A DNA stretch of 64,000 bases from Molossus alvarezi (GCA_037176705.1 JBAWUJ010000136.1:62001-126000), one strand, 5' to 3'; positions 1-12,959 are shown, counted from the stretch's first letter. The notes: generated by a model from the sequence alone, not told the origin. A program made the numbers and translations.

Positions 1-608
1 GTAATACCTTTATGTGATGCGTTGTGAGTTGAACATTTTAATGTGAAAATCTAAACATTTGATATTATCGATTATAAATGCTTTTTTTGAACTTATACTT
101 TTGAGAACAACCATTGACAGTTTTCCTCATATCCTGAAGACTTATTTTTGCATTAATTTATCTCAATTTAGAACATGCCAGATCTCTTTCTCTCACATCA
201 GTATCAGGTGTTACTTATGGGTTTCTAGGTTTTGCACAATAACTGTGAATTGTACTAATGTCATATAAAGTGGCAATTTTATTCATTAGGACTAACATCA
301 GTACTTCTAACATTGAAACTGCTTAGTAAATATTTGTCAACAATAACAAAAATGATCATTTAACCAATGTTCCTCCACTTAAGGAAAAATATGTTATTTC
401 AACACAGATATTGGTGGATATATTTATACCTCCACAAAAGTTCTACATGGGGCTCTCTCCAGTTAAAAAGTAGTCCATTTTGAAGATGTGGAGCACCTCC
501 TTCTAAGATCTGCCATTTCTGAAGATCCAAGGAGAAGTAATCCTGGGAAGGGAGGTAAGTCAAGGACTTGCTATGTATGGCAATGACCACAATTTCTTAT
601 GGAATTTC
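1..608. other. AT-rich flank, nothing recognised
   Basis: I see no exon, repeat family or long open frame with protein character here. Short open stretches are what AT-rich DNA gives by chance. It ends at a TTTG-rich simple repeat. Confidence 0.5.
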
Positions 609-655
609 TACCTGTTTTTTTTTGTTTGTTTGTTTGTTTGTTTGTTTTTTGTTTT
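609..655. repeat. (TTTG)n simple repeat
   Basis: A T-run followed by five or six TTTG units and more T/G-rich sequence. It adjoins the T-rich 3' end of the minus-strand L1 that follows and may be that element's expanded poly-A tail read on the opposite strand. Confidence 0.8.
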
Positions 656-689
656 GTATAACTGACACATCTTTATTTTTACATTTTTT

Positions 690-2590
690 TAAATTTTATT
701 TTTGTTACAGATGTTCCTCCCTTTTTACCCCATTGACACCCTCCTTTCCATCCCTCCCACCTTGTCCCCAGCTTTGTTGTCCACTCCATTGGTTATGCCT
801 ACATGCATCTAAGTTATGTGATTTATCTCTAAACCCCCTTGCACCCTCTTCTGAGGGTTGTCTGAGTGTACCTTACGTCTATGTGTCTGGGTCTACCCTT
901 TTCCTCAGACTGTTATGTTCATTATATTTCCCAAATAATTGAGATTATATGGTATTTGTCTTTTGCTGTTTGCCTTGTTTTGTTTAGGATAATACTTTCC
1001 AGGTCCCTCCATGTCATCTCAAAGGATGAGATTTCTTTCTTTCTTACAGCTGCATAGTACTCCATTGTGTATATGTACCACAACTTTTTTACCCGTTCAT
1101 CTATGGATGGACACTTGGGCTGTTTACAGTCTTAGCTATTGTATTAGTGCTGCTAAAAACATGGGGGAACATATATTCTCTCTGATTGGTCTTTCAGGCT
1201 TCTTAGGGTATATGCCTAGAAGTGGGATCACTGTGTTAAAAGGTAGTTCAATTTTTAATGTCTTGAGATGACACCATAGTGTTTTCCATAGTGGCTTCAC
1301 GTATCTGCATTCCCAACAGCAGTGTACTAGGGTCCCCTTTTCTCCATATGCTTGCCAACACTTGATTGATGATTTGTTGATGGTGGCCACTTTGACAGGT
1401 GCGAGATGATTCCTCACTGTTGTTTTAACTTGCATCTCTCTGATGATTAGTGATGTTGAGCATTTCGTCGTATGTTTCTTAGCCACACATATATCCTGTT
1501 TGGAGAGGTGTCTATGCAGTTCTGCCATTTTTTAGGTGGGTTTTTTGTCTTCCTTTTGTTGAGTTCTAATATATACTCTATATATTTTGGAAATTAACCC
1601 CTTATCTGATATATCATTGGCAATAACGTTTTCCCATACAGTGGGTTGCTTTTCCATTTTGATGGTTGTTTTTTTTTTGTTTCTTGTTTTTGTTTTTTGA
1701 TGTGCAGAAGCTTTTGAGTTTTATGTAGTCCCATGTGTTCATTTTCTCCTTTCTTTTTGTTGCCTTCAGTGATGTATCAGTAAAAATGCTCCTGCATATG
1801 ATGTCTGAAATATTGTTGCCTACATTTTCTTTAAAAATTTTTGTGGATTCATGAATCACATTTTAGTTATTTTTATTTTTATTTTTTTTAGTGTGTGTGT
1901 GTGTGTGTGGTATACGTTGATGGTCTGGTTTTATTTATTTATTTATTTATTCAATTTTTGCATATAGCTGTCCAACTCTTTCAACAGCAATTATTATTAT
2001 TATTTTTTTATCCTCACCTGAGGACATTTTTCCATTTTTTGTTCAGGTAGAGTGGGAGGGAGAAAGAGGAACAGAGAGAGAGAAACATCGATGTGAAAGG
2101 AACACATCGAGTGGCTGCCACCCGCACAACCGACCAGGGCTGGGGGCAAACTGCAACCGAGGTACGCGCCCTTAGCGGGAACCAAACCTGGGTCTCTCAG
2201 GACTGCAGGCGGACGCTCTAACCGCTGAGCCAAACCGGCCAGGGCTCAACAAAATTATTAAAGAGTCTATCTGTATTTCACTGAATGCTCTTGCTTCTTT
2301 TGTCAAATACTAATTGAGCATAATGTTGTGGGTCCATTTCTGGGTTTTCTGTTCTGTTCCATATGCCTGTGCTTGTGCCAGTGGCAGTTTTGTTTGTTTG
2401 TTTGTTTGTTTGTTTGAATAGTTTTTTATTACGGTTGCTTTATAGTATAACCTGATATCTAGTATTGTGGTCCCACCTACTTTGTCCTTCTTTTGCAAGA
2501 TTGCTGTGGCTATTCAGGGCCTATTTTGGTTCCATATGAACTTTTAAAATATTTGTTTTAGTTCTGTGAAATGTGTCATTGGTGCACTAC
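690..2590 (-). mobile_element. L1-A: 5'-truncated LINE-1, minus strand
   Basis: The plus strand reads as the reverse complement of a LINE-1 3' UTR followed by the ORF2 C-terminus. The same segments occur in forward orientation at 22.3-23.4 kb (L1-C) and 9.6-10.8 kb (L1-B). About 1,136-1,528 reads on the minus strand as the ORF2 tail with the motif [17 protein letters not shown]. The element stops around 2,590, so its 5' part, including all of ORF1 and the endonuclease, is missing. A SINE interrupts it at about 1,990-2,246. Several stops and frameshifts make it inactive. Confidence 0.9.
1990..2246 (-). mobile_element. Ves-type SINE inside L1-A
   Basis: Minus-strand tRNA-derived SINE. The head (reverse complement of CCGGCCAGGGC) lies at 2,235-2,246 and the TCCTCACCTGAGGA tail near 2,011. 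The A box (TGGCTCAGCGG) and B-box-like region are recognisable. It sits inside L1 ORF2 sequence that resumes on the far side, so it is younger than L1-A. Confidence 0.92.
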
Positions 2591-3085
2591 TTTAAAATTA
2601 CGGTTAACCTGAAATTCAGCAAAGCAAATGGAAAGCAAGTTGTATTCAAACAGTATTCCTGATCATGGTCTGTTTTATGGATTAATGAGTAGGAAAAAAT
2701 GCGGCAGCTTCTTAGTGTGGAAAACATTCCTTTGGAGCCCATGTTACCATAGAATTCCTTTTGATCTACCACATCACATCTAACATTCTGTGTTTTGCAG
2801 GAGAATTTGTCACATGGTTTAGACATTAAAATTTGCAAGAAAACTCTTTTGTCCTTTGAGAGAGTATTTTAATCAATAGCAGTGTTAGGATCTGTATTTG
2901 GACTGCCTGATCCAAGAGGTACACAATGAGTAAAACCTGGCATTTTAGTTATTTTTATTTCTTTATTTGGATCATGTCCACCCTCTGGAAGTTCAGTTTG
3001 TGGTGGATACTTTATTAATTTCAGCAGGACTGCTACCAGGTAATGGCTGCTAATGTTTTCCCAATCTAAAAGATATTACAATTTT
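2591..3085. other. Unassigned AT-rich spacer
   Basis: No recognisable repeat family or coding exon. It lies between the truncated 5' end of L1-A and an L1 5'-UTR fragment. Confidence 0.45.
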
Positions 3086-3418
3086 TTTTTAAAGACCAGA
3101 ATATTTAAGAGAGCCTGTGTAACCCAGCAGGGACTCTGCAATCCAGTTACCACAGGTCCTGTGGGGTGCTAAAGCACCAGAGAAGCCTGTGCAACCCAGC
3201 AGCCCATAACATAGGCATAGACTCAGGTCCCCAAAGGGATGATGCCATACAGTTACTAGTGGGTCCTGCATGGTTCAGGGGCACCAGAGAGGCCTGTATA
3301 ACCCAGCTGTGCACAAGATATGCATAGAGGATTTAGAAATGGAGATGAAGTGAATGAAAGCTACACAGATGATCACCCAGGATCAAACAGAAATTTTAGG
3401 TAAAATAAAGACAAATCT
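3086..3418 (+). mobile_element. L1 5'-UTR fragment
   Basis: This stretch repeats the motif 'gtgacccagcag ... cataacataggcatag', also found at 4.56-4.88 kb in the 5' UTR of L1-B, including a following region near TCAAA(T/C)..GAA. It is a partial plus-strand copy of the same subfamily 5' UTR. Its right edge abuts truncated RBMY exon sequence at 3,419. Confidence 0.75.
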
Positions 3419-4503
3419 CGGCTCTTATAGGCAGTCATATGAGAGATGTGGTAAGATGAAATGACAGCTTGAATATGTCACAGAATTAGATTTAAGAAGC
3501 CAGATGGCATCTTACCCTGCTTTTAATACTAATCAAAAAATAGGAAATTATGGCTTGTGACTTTGGATTAGTTCAAATGATTTTGAATTATTTTCTTATT
3601 ACCTTCTTTAAGATAATAGATTGCTTTGGGGATAAAGTGGCAGTGCCATCATTTTTCCTTATTAAAAATAGTATTCAATAGTTTTTGTTTCATTGTATTT
3701 GTTGCTCATGTACACAGAAATGTATTTGTTTTATTGGTCTTTATTGTGTGTGTGAGGGATCTTCATAGTTTTATTTAGGGTCTGGCGACAAAGAAAGAGA
3801 GATGCCTGAAGCTGTTGAATCCTGCAGAAGCCCTGACTGGGACTTAGGATAAAACATGCCAACCAGATACTTACTATTTAACAGGAAATTAATATGTAAC
3901 CTTTTGTACTGTTAACAGCACTACCAGTGAGCCAGCACAGACAGGTTTTTTTAAAACATTTTTGAAAAGAATCCTACCCTAGAGTATTTTAACATTGAGT
4001 TTTTTAGATAGAGTAAAAGAAAGGAAGATAGATAGAGAGAGAGAGAGAGAATGAGAAACTTCAATTTGAGAGAGACACATCTATTGTCTTCCTCCCCACC
4101 ATCCCAATCGGAACTTCGATTGTACAGCTACTGAGAAAGGTTCCATTGGTAGAAATCAAAACCAAGACTCTTAAGGTTGAGGGAGGATTCTCCAGCCCCT
4201 GACCTAAATGGCTAGGGCTATTATAACATTTTTCAATCAGATAGAATATTTGACAGTGTAAACATTAGAAACCATATGAAAGTCAGCATTTCAGAGCATT
4301 TTAAGAAAATGTGCCTGAACATGTATTCAATATCAATTATAGATAAAACTATGACTATTAAACATTAGTTGATATAAATGGAATTTACTCTCATTATCTC
4401 AGCACTATGGATATTTTCCCAGCATGAGCAAATTGAGGTCTATGTTTTGCAGAGATTTAATATTTTATTTGTCACGCTCTATCAATGTAAAATGTATTTT
4501 AGG
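3419..4503 (+). pseudogene. RBMY-like: RBMY remnant (copy 0): exon 3' end plus intron
   Basis: Positions 3,421-3,450 encode GSYRQSYERC followed by G, and then a canonical donor GTAAGATG at 3,451. GSYR(D)SYE is the SRGY-rich C-terminal region of RBMX/RBMY hnRNP G-type RNA-binding proteins. The rest, to about 4,503, is intron. It is a direct duplicate of 17,366-17,500 joined to 23,487-24,490, the same intron without the L1 that split copy 1. The exon's 5' part was removed where an L1 5'-UTR fragment abuts at 3,418, and L1-B begins at the right edge. It cannot encode a protein by itself. Family identification rests on the fuller copy at 15.4-24.8 kb. Confidence 0.72.
3995..4222 (-). mobile_element. 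Old Ves-related SINE in RBMY intron
   Basis: A diverged minus-strand SINE: GA-rich middle, SINE-type tail on the left, and a head ending near ATGGCTAGGGCT at about 4,220. The orthologous SINE is present at 23,975-24,205 in the duplicate intron, so it predates the duplication. Confidence 0.75.
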
Positions 4504-5568
4504 AGGCCTAGAGAGACTGGGACAATTCAGCTGCCTGCCTGAAGAACCTGCGAAGTGTGGGGGCACCAGCGAGTCCTGTGTGACCCAGCAGGGATGATTC
4601 CATCCAATTACCAGTGGAACCTGTTGGATGCTGAAGCACCAGTGAGGAGTGTGTGACCCAGCAGCACATAACATAGGCATAGAACTCGTTTACAAAATGG
4701 ACTGTGCAATCCAGTTTCCCGTGAAACATGCAGGATGCAGGGACATCAAATAGGCCTGTGGGACCCAGCTACACACAAGATAGGCATAGAGGATGTGAAA
4801 ATGGAGGCAGAGTGAATAGAAGCTCTGAAGACTATCTCCCAGAATCAAATGGGAATTACTACTAATTAAAGGCAAATCATCAGGAAAAAAGCAACAGAAA
4901 AGCAGTAAAACAGGACCATATAACCAAGGACATTGGTAGGATCTGTGGAGGCATGGGAGGGTGGAGGGTTTGGAGCCCATGGACAGCAGCAGCTTAGCTC
5001 TGAGCAGCACCCTTGGAAAATAAAGACCAAGCCCATTCCACAGAGCAGAGAACCAAGACAGAGCACTAAAATAGCTACAGCCGTTATCCTGGGGGCTACA
5101 GCAGAGGGAGGGCAAACAGGGATGAAAATCTGTGGGGATATCCAGGATTTGGAGGGCACTCAGTTATTGTTGAGTTGTGGCCACAATTCAAGGTGTCTAG
5201 TGCGCTCCTTCCCAGAGCTGTGGAGAAAAGCAGCAGCCCTCCCCTCAGAAATTCAACCTTTCCCAGGTGAAGCAAACAAATGCAAATTGAGGTTCATTAA
5301 CAACCAGCATTTATCCCACACTCTGGAAATTCTCTTCTGCAGATCACCAGGACTACATTCCAAGGCAGTGAGTAACTGAGACTAGGGGAAAAAGCTAGAG
5401 GATAACTGAACTGTTCCTGGGCCTGCAAATCTACCCAGGACAGTAAGACTCAACAGTGGTGTTTAACATGGACCCACACAGGCTCATCAAAACCACTAGA
5501 GGAAGCCACAAACACCAACACCCACAGGGAAAACTTGGCAGGCTCTAGAGCCCACTGTGATAGCCAAA

Positions 5569-6500
5569 ATTGTGAAACAAAGAAACAAATCCCCAATGAA
5601 AGTACAAGAGAACTCTATCAAAGATGAGATAAATGAAATGCAGCTAAGCAAATTATTAGAGTTCGAGTTCATAGCCATGATCCTGAGGAAGCTCAACAGC
5701 ATGAGTAAGGACATCATCACCATGCGTAAAGATATAGAAACATAGAAAACAAACCAAGGGGAAGGAAATGAAGAATGACAGAGCAGAAATAAAGAACACA
5801 TTGAAAAGACTAACCAGCAGAGTAGAGGAAGCTGATGACCGGATCAGTGAATTAGAGGACAAGGTAGAAAAAAATCAACCAATCAGAATACCTAAAAGAA
5901 AAAAAGAAAAAATAATTAAAAAATAGGAAAACAGCTTAAAAGAACTCTGAGACAACTGGAAACCTAATAGAATTTGAATCATAGTAGTCTCTGAAGAGGA
6001 AGAAAATGGGCAAGGGTTTGAGAATATATTTGTAGAAATAGTGAAAGAAATCTTTCCTAACATGATGAAGAAAGAAGGCATTCAAGTTCAAGATGCACAG
6101 AGAGACCACGTAAGAACAACCCAAACAGTTCCACAACAAGACACATAGTAATTAAAATTCCAAAAATGAAAAGCAAAGAAAGAATCCTAAAGAGAGCAAG
6201 AGGTAAGCAACAGGTTACCTACAAAAAAAAAAAAAAAAAAAAAAAAAAACTTCATAAGGCTCTCAGGTGACTTCTCAACAGAAACACTACAAGGCAGAAG
6301 GGAGTGGCATTAAGTAATCAAGGTAATGAAAAACAGGAATCTGAATCCAAGACTACTCTATCCAGCAAGGCTATCAGTCAAAATAGAAGGTCAAATAAAC
6401 AGCTTTCTAGATTAAAACAAAAAAGGGGGGGCGGGGGATGCTAAGGGAATATATTCACACCAAACCAGCACTGTAAGGAATGCTAAAAGTAGTGCTGTAA
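5569..6500 (+). pseudogene. L1-B ORF1 relic
   Basis: This aligns throughout with the ORF1 of L1-C. The start codon is lost: the position of ATGGTGAGA in L1-C reads ATTGTGAAA here. Fragments of the coiled-coil (IKDEINEMQLSKLLEFEF) and of the RNA-binding half remain, separated by stops, with the frame ending at TAA 6,498-6,500. A 27-nt A-run replaces a short spacer within the C-terminal half. LINE-1 ORF1 normally encodes a trimeric RNA-binding chaperone; this copy cannot. Confidence 0.85.
6223..6249 (+). repeat. Poly-A expansion within L1-B ORF1
   Basis: An uninterrupted run of 27 A sits where L1-C ORF1 has 'cctacaaaggaaacccc'. It is internal to the element, not its 3' tail. Confidence 0.9.
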
Positions 6501-6545
6501 TAAGTAGAAGAAATAGGAAGAAAAATACAACCACACTAAACAAAA

Positions 6546-9500
6546 ATGGCAATACATAAGTATATGTAAATTATCATCCTATGTGAATGGTTTGAATGCT
6601 CTGATAAAAGACACAGAGTAGCTGACTGTATAAGAAAGCATGATCACATATATGTTGTTTACAAGAAACCCATCTCACAACAAAAAACTCACATAGGTTG
6701 AAGGTAAAGGAATGGAACAAAATCTTTCAAGTAAACAGAAAACAAATAAACAAAAAAGCTGAGGTAGCAACACTCATATCTGATAAAGTAGATTTCAAAA
6801 TGAAGGCCATAACTAGAGACAAAGAAGGCCACTACCAAATACTGAAAGGATTTATCCAACAGGAAGATAAAACCTTGGTAAACATATATGCACCCAATTT
6901 AGGAGCACTAACATATACTAATAATCTTCTGGAGGACTTCAAAGGAGAAATCAATAGCAATACAATCAAAGCAGGGGACTTCAATACAGCGCTAAATCAT
7001 TGGACAGATGTTCTGAACAAAAAATAACAAGAAAACACAGACTCTAAGTGAAGCACTAGATCAAATGGATTTATTAGATATTTGCAGAGAATTACGCCAC
7101 AAAACTGCAGAATTCATATTCTTCTCAAGTGCACATGGGACTTTCTCAAAAATAGACATCATGTTAGGACACAAACTATGCCTCTACACGTTCAAGAAAA
7201 TTAAAATCATATCAAGCATCTTGTCAGATCACAATGGCATGCAATTAGAAATCAATTGCAACGAAACATGCAAACACATTAGAAAACATGAAGGCTAAAT
7301 AGCATGCTATTGAACAATGAATGGGTTACCATTGAGATCAAGGAGGAAATTAAAAACTTTCTAGAAAGCAATGTAAATGAACACACAACAACACAAAATC
7401 TATGAGATGCAAAAAAAAAGTAGTTCTGAGAGGGATGTTCATAGCACTACAGGCCTACTTCAAGAAGCAAGAAAAATTTCTAATAGACTATCTAACCTCA
7501 CAACTTAAAGAACTAGAGAGCAAACAGAAAGAAAACCCCAGAGCAAGTAGAAGGAAGGTAATAGTAAAGATCAGAGCAGAAAAAAATGACATGGAGACCA
7601 AGAAAAAAAAAAAAAAAAGCAATTCAAAGGATCATTGAAACAAAGAGCTGGTTCTTTGAACAGATCAATAAGATTGACGGACAATTAGGTAGACTACCAA
7701 GAAACAAAGAGAAAGAACCCAAATACACAAAATCAGAAATGAAGGAGGGGAAGTAACAACTGACACCACAAAAATATAAAATAATCATTAATAAATACTA
7801 GAAATAATTATATGGCAACAAATTAGACAATCTAAGCAAAATGGACAAATTTCTAGAAACACATAGTCTTCAAAAGCTGAACCCGGACAGAGAGAGAAAA
7901 CTTGAATGGACCAATAACAATAAAAGAAATTGAAGATGTAAAAAAGCCTTGGCCAGTTTGGCTCAGCAGTTGGAGTGTCAGCCTGCGGTACAGAGAGACC
8001 CGGGTTTGGTTCCAGCTAAGGGCGTGTACCTCAGTTGCAGTTTGTTCCCGACCCTGGTTGGGTTGTGCAGGTGGCAGCCACTCGATTTGTCCCTTTCACG
8101 CCAATGTTTCTCTCTCTTCTTCCCACTCTATCTGAACAAAAAATAAAAAAAACTGTCCTTGGGTGAAGATAAAAAATAATAAAAAAAAACCCATGTAATC
8201 AAGACTCTCCCAGCAAACAAAAGCCCAGGCCTAGATGGCTTCAGGGGGAATTTTCCTGAACATTCAAAGAAGAACTAATACCCATTCTCCTCAAACTATT
8301 TCAAAAAATTCAAGAAGAATAAAGACTTCCAATCTTGTTTTATGGGGCCAGCATAATTCTAATTCCAAAACAGGAAAAAGGCAACACTAAGAAAGAAAAC
8401 TACAGACCAATATTTCTGATGAACACAAAATCCTGAACAAAATACTAGCAAATCAAATCCAGAATTACATCAAAAAAATTATTCACCATGACTATGTTGG
8501 ATTCATACCAGGGATGCAAGGCTGGTATAATATGCACAAATCAACAAATGCAATATCCCACATAAACAAAAAGAAAGATAAAAATCATATGATCATATCA
8601 ATAGACACTTGAAAAACCATTCAAAAATTCCAGCACCAATTTCTGATAAAATGCAGAGCAATCTGGGAATGGAGGGATACTATCTTGACATATGTGAAAA
8701 ACCTACAGCCAACATCATACTCAATGGGCAAAAATTAAAAGCATTTATCTTAAGAACAGGAACAAGACAAGGATTCCCACTTTCGCCACTCTTATTTAAC
8801 ATAGTACTGGAAGTCTTAGCCACAGCAATCAGACAGGAAGAAAAATAAAAATAAAAAAGATGCAAATCGAAAGGAGGAAGTGAAACTGTCATTATTCACA
8901 GATAAAATAATACTATACATATACAACCCAAAGACTCTATCAACAATTTTCCAGACTTATTAAATGCATTTGGCAAAGCAGCAGGATACGAAATTAATGT
9001 CAAGAAATCGATGGCATTCTCCTAGACTAATGATAAACTCACACAGAAAGAGAAACTAAAAAACAATCTCATTTACTATCACGACAAGACAATTAAGATA
9101 CCTAGGAATAAACTTAACCAAAAAAATAAAGGACCTATTCTCAGAAAACGTAAGGTCATTGAAAAAAATTAGAGGAAGATATAAAAAAGTGGAAAAACAC
9201 ACCTTATTGGAAAAATTAACATCATTAAAATGTCCATACTATCCAAAGCAATCTATAGATTCTATGGAATCTCCATCAAAATACCAATGACATACATCAC
9301 AGAACTAGAATAAATACTTCAAAAGTTCCTATGGAAAGAAAACAGATCTTGAATAACCATAGCAATCTTGAAAATGAAGAACAAAGTAGGAGGGATCACA
9401 TTACCAGATTTCAGGTTATAGGACAAGGCCACTGTAATCAAAATAGCCTGGTACTGGCACAGGCATAGGCAGATAGATCAATGGAACAGAACAGAATACC

Positions 9501-10598
9501 CAGAAATGGACCCAAGGCAATATGCTCAATTAATATTTGACAAGTTAGCAAGAGCATATAGTGGAGTAAAGACAGCCTCTTCAATAAATGGCGTTGGGAA
9601 AATGGAAAGCTACATGAAAAAAAATTAGACCATCAACTTACACCGTACACAAGAATAAACTCAAAATGGATAAAATACTTTAATGTGACTTTAATGTAAT
9701 CTATAAAAATTCTAGAAGAAACTGTAGCCAACAAAATTTCAGATATCATGCATAGCAGAATTTTCACTGATACATTACCTAAGGCAACAGAATCAAAAGA
9801 GAAAATGAACACATGGGACTACATCAAACTGAAAAGCTTCTGCACAGCAAAAGATACAATCATCAAAAGGGAAAGAAAACACCCTTTATGGGAGAGCATA
9901 ATTGCCAATGATATATCAGATAAGGGGTTAATTTCCAATATATATAGAGTGCAACTCATCAAAGGAAGAACAATGAACCAAATTAAAAATTGGGCTAAGT
10001 AACTAGACACCTCTCTAAACAGGACATATTTATGGCTAAGAAAAATATAAAGAAATGCTCACCATCACTAATCAGATTGATGCAAATTAAAACAACAACG
10101 AGGTATCATCTCACTCCTGTCAGCATGGCTCCCATCAAAAAATCATCAAACAACAAGTGTTGGTGAAGATGTGGTGAAAGGGGACTCTAGTACACTGCTG
10201 GTGGGAATGCAGACTGATTCAGCCACTATGGAAACCACTATGGTGTTACCTCAAAAAGTTAAAAATTGAACCGTCATTTGACCTAGCGATTCCAATTCTA
10301 GGAATATATCCTAAGAAGCCCGAAACACCAATCAGAAAGAATATATGTACTCTCATGTTCATAGCAGCACCTTTAACAATACTCAAGATCTGGAAATAGC
10401 CCCAAATGTCTGTCAGTAGACAAGTGGATAAAATAGCTGTGCTACATATACATAATGGAGTACTATGCAGCCTTAAGAAAGAAAGATCCCTTACCCTTTG
10501 AGACGACATGGAGGGACCTAGAAAGTATCATCCTAAGCAAAACAAGTCAAACAGAGAAAGACAAATGTCACATGATCTCACTTATATGTGGAATATAA
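6546..10598 (+). pseudogene. L1-B ORF2 relic (endonuclease/reverse transcriptase)
   Basis: This starts at the ATG in CAAAAATGGCAATACATAAG and ends near TAA 10,596-10,598, matching the L1-C ORF2 limits. Recognisable pieces are the endonuclease region (VNIYAPNLGA, AGDFNTALNHW), the reverse-transcriptase region ([20 protein letters not shown] at about 8.75-8.82 kb) and the C-terminal region near 9.75-10.5 kb. Numerous stops and frameshifts break it, and a SINE is inserted at about 7,946. The protein would nick the target and reverse-transcribe L1 RNA; this copy is dead. Confidence 0.88.
7946..8190 (+). mobile_element. Ves-type SINE inside L1-B ORF2
   Basis: The head starts at GCCTTGGCCAGTTTGGCTCA, a B-box-like GGGTTTGGTTCCAGC follows, then a CT-rich stretch and the GTGAAGATAAAAAATAATAAA tail. 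The L1 sequence GAAGATGTAATCAAG is split by it with a short duplicated ATGTAA, consistent with a target-site duplication. Confidence 0.92.
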
Positions 10599-10840
10599 TG
10601 AATATAACAGTGTGAGGAATGGGGTGTCCCAGAGATGTGGAAGTGGAGTAAAGACTAACAATCCCCAGAAGAGGGGGTGCGGGGAGAGATAAACCACAGA
10701 ACTTCTGTGAATGTGTGCATGAACAATGGACATGAACAACACAGCTGTGGATGGAGAGAGGAAGGATGGGGAGGTGGGAGTCAGTGAGGGAAAAAGAAGA
10801 AACATCTGTAACAAAATATATAAATTAATTGAAAAATGAA

Positions 10841-12146
10841 TTACTTAATGACGTACTTCCCACCAGCATTACCAACTATCTATCACAGAGGCACACTGGA
10901 CCCACACACACTTTGCAGTCATATTCTCCATGGCTAGCTCTTACAGGTGCTTGGAGAAAACAACTTCCCAGTGTGCTATTATCACCCTGGCTGGCCTCAG
11001 ACACTGATCCTGAAGTTTTATGGACAAATCAGGGGCCACCACAGTTGAAACAGACATTATCTTTACTGATGTTACATTGTAGGCTCTCCTGGCCTCACTT
11101 GAGCCTTTTCTGGGCCAGAATTAAGTAAGGAGAAACCTTGAATGCCCCAAAATTATCTGTCCTATCAACCAACTTTGACTGAGCAACTATTATGCTTAGC
11201 CATTATCTGGTCACTGAGGACAAAACACAGGAGAAATCAAGGACCCTGACTGTTAAGAGGCTGATAATGGATCAAGAGTAAAGTGCAGACAAGTCAGAAA
11301 TAGCTTTGTTTTCTTAGTAAAGAGAAGTGTTAAGAGAAAAGACAAAATATTAGCCAATAAAAGATAATGTAGGGACAACCTAGCTTGTTTGGGTAGAGTG
11401 GGAAGGAGCCACAGAGGCATCGGTGTAAGAAAGTCTTGTCGGGAGCTGATGTGCAATGGTCCTGTGGTAGGGCAGATGGACACTTCAACCTAACACTTCC
11501 TAACAGAAAAGTTAAGTACAATAGACCAACGTTTATGATTCCATTGATATGAATGTCACCAATATCCAAGCCCACATAATATTAATGATGCCCCAAACCT
11601 TAGGAGATGGATGCATGAGAAATGATTGTTCATAGGTACAGGTGATGTTTTAGAAATGATGGCAATATTCAGACAGGAGATGGCAAAGATGGTTACAAAA
11701 CTCTGAATATACTGAATCCACTGAGAGTGTACTTGGAATGAATGAACTTCACGCTATGTAAATAATAGATCCATAAAACTGTTTCAAAGTACATATGGCA
11801 CATTGTCAGGGATTGAGCAGTGACCTGCAGGAGAAAGATTAGGCATAAATGAACAGGGACATCCAGTCAAGAGGTGGTCGTCAAAGGGGTGAAATAGGAA
11901 CACTGAACTGATCAGAAATTTGGGTCTTGGTTCGGATTGACCATCACACTAGCCTTTCCCAGGTATTCCATATAGACTGCTTTCTGCACCCGAGGAAAGG
12001 GGGTAAGGGTGGGAGCTGAGGACATCTTTTGTTTAAGAGTTGTTCAAGACAGTGACGTTGGTCCCTAACTGGAAGTGTTGCAAGACTTGATGAGATGTGA
12101 AGAGACAAACTGACAAGTGAACAGAATTGAGGTTTTAAAGTGTAAG
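10841..12146. other. Unassigned single-copy-looking DNA
   Basis: No repeat family, splice-flanked exon or convincing protein is visible. Short open frames on both strands lack protein-like composition or family motifs. No duplicate was noticed elsewhere in the window. Confidence 0.5.
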
Positions 12147-12405
12147 AATCCAGCGAGTATGGCTCAGCAGTTAGGGTGTCAGCCCACAGACAAGGGTGTC
12201 ATGAGTTCAAATCTGGTCAAGGGCCTGTACCTCATTTGCCATATGTCCCCAGACCAGGTCGGGGTGGTGTGGGTCGCAACCAGTCGATATGTCACATTTA
12301 CATCGATGTTTCTGTTTCTCTCTCTCTCTGACTCTGTCTGTCTATTTCTACCTCCCTCTGAATCTGAGATAAAGAGAAAAAGATCCACCAGTGGGGATAA
12401 AATAT
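12147..12405 (+). mobile_element. Diverged Ves-type SINE
   Basis: Old plus-strand copy: 'tatggctcagcagttagg' head, GTCAAGGGCCTGTACCTCA core, CATCGATGTTTCTG and CT-rich part, then an A-rich end at about 12,400. It is more diverged than the SINEs at 2.0 and 60.7 kb. Confidence 0.85.
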
Positions 12406-12959
12406 TTACATTAAATGGAATATAAACAGTAAGAATTGCATGATATTAGATCTAAAAAGACAAATTGTTTCTAGGCACTGGTCCAATGGGTTGTTGCAGA
12501 TATCACCACATTCCGATGCTCAGACTCCAACAGATACCCGCTGGTTTCTGACTTGCACACCACCCCTGGTACCTGAGAGGTTGGGGAGGTAGTAGGGAGG
12601 GGCCAGAATCTATGGACAGTGGGTGCTTAGGTGGCTGAAATAGTCATGATGGATGAGCCTGGAGTTGAAGACAGAAGGTGGTGCTGGGGTTACTGCCTTG
12701 AGATTAATGTAGAGGACATCTTTCCCTATTATTGTCTCACCTTAAAAATTCCAAGAACCCACATATAGTCTCACCATGGCCACCTGCACCCTCAGACTGA
12801 GGGACAGCATTTCACAAGTAAGTGCCCTCACAATCACTGCTGCCTGGGGAGGAGAGAAGAAGGTGCAGCAGGACTGGAGCCCAGTCACCACCTGGTCCTT
12901 TTCTCACGTATCACACAGGTATAGGTAGAGAATCAGAAATCGTTATTTTGAGTTAAAAA
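12406..12959. other. Unassigned spacer
   Basis: Mixed-composition DNA. I see no exon or repeat family that I can name. Confidence 0.45.

Larger units (their letters stand above)
4504..10840 (+). mobile_element. L1-B: nearly full-length, decayed LINE-1
   Basis: Plus-strand LINE-1 with a 5' UTR (4.50-5.57 kb), ORF1 relic, ORF2 relic and 3' UTR ending near 10,840 in an A-rich tail. The 5' UTR carries the 'gacccagcag' repeats shared with 3.1-3.4 kb and differs from the CpG-rich 5' UTR of L1-C, so the two belong to different subfamilies. No clear target-site duplication is seen: the right flank does not resume the RBMY intron that ends at 4,503. The element or its edge was therefore rearranged after insertion. 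Many stops and frameshifts and a nested SINE make it inactive. Confidence 0.92.
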
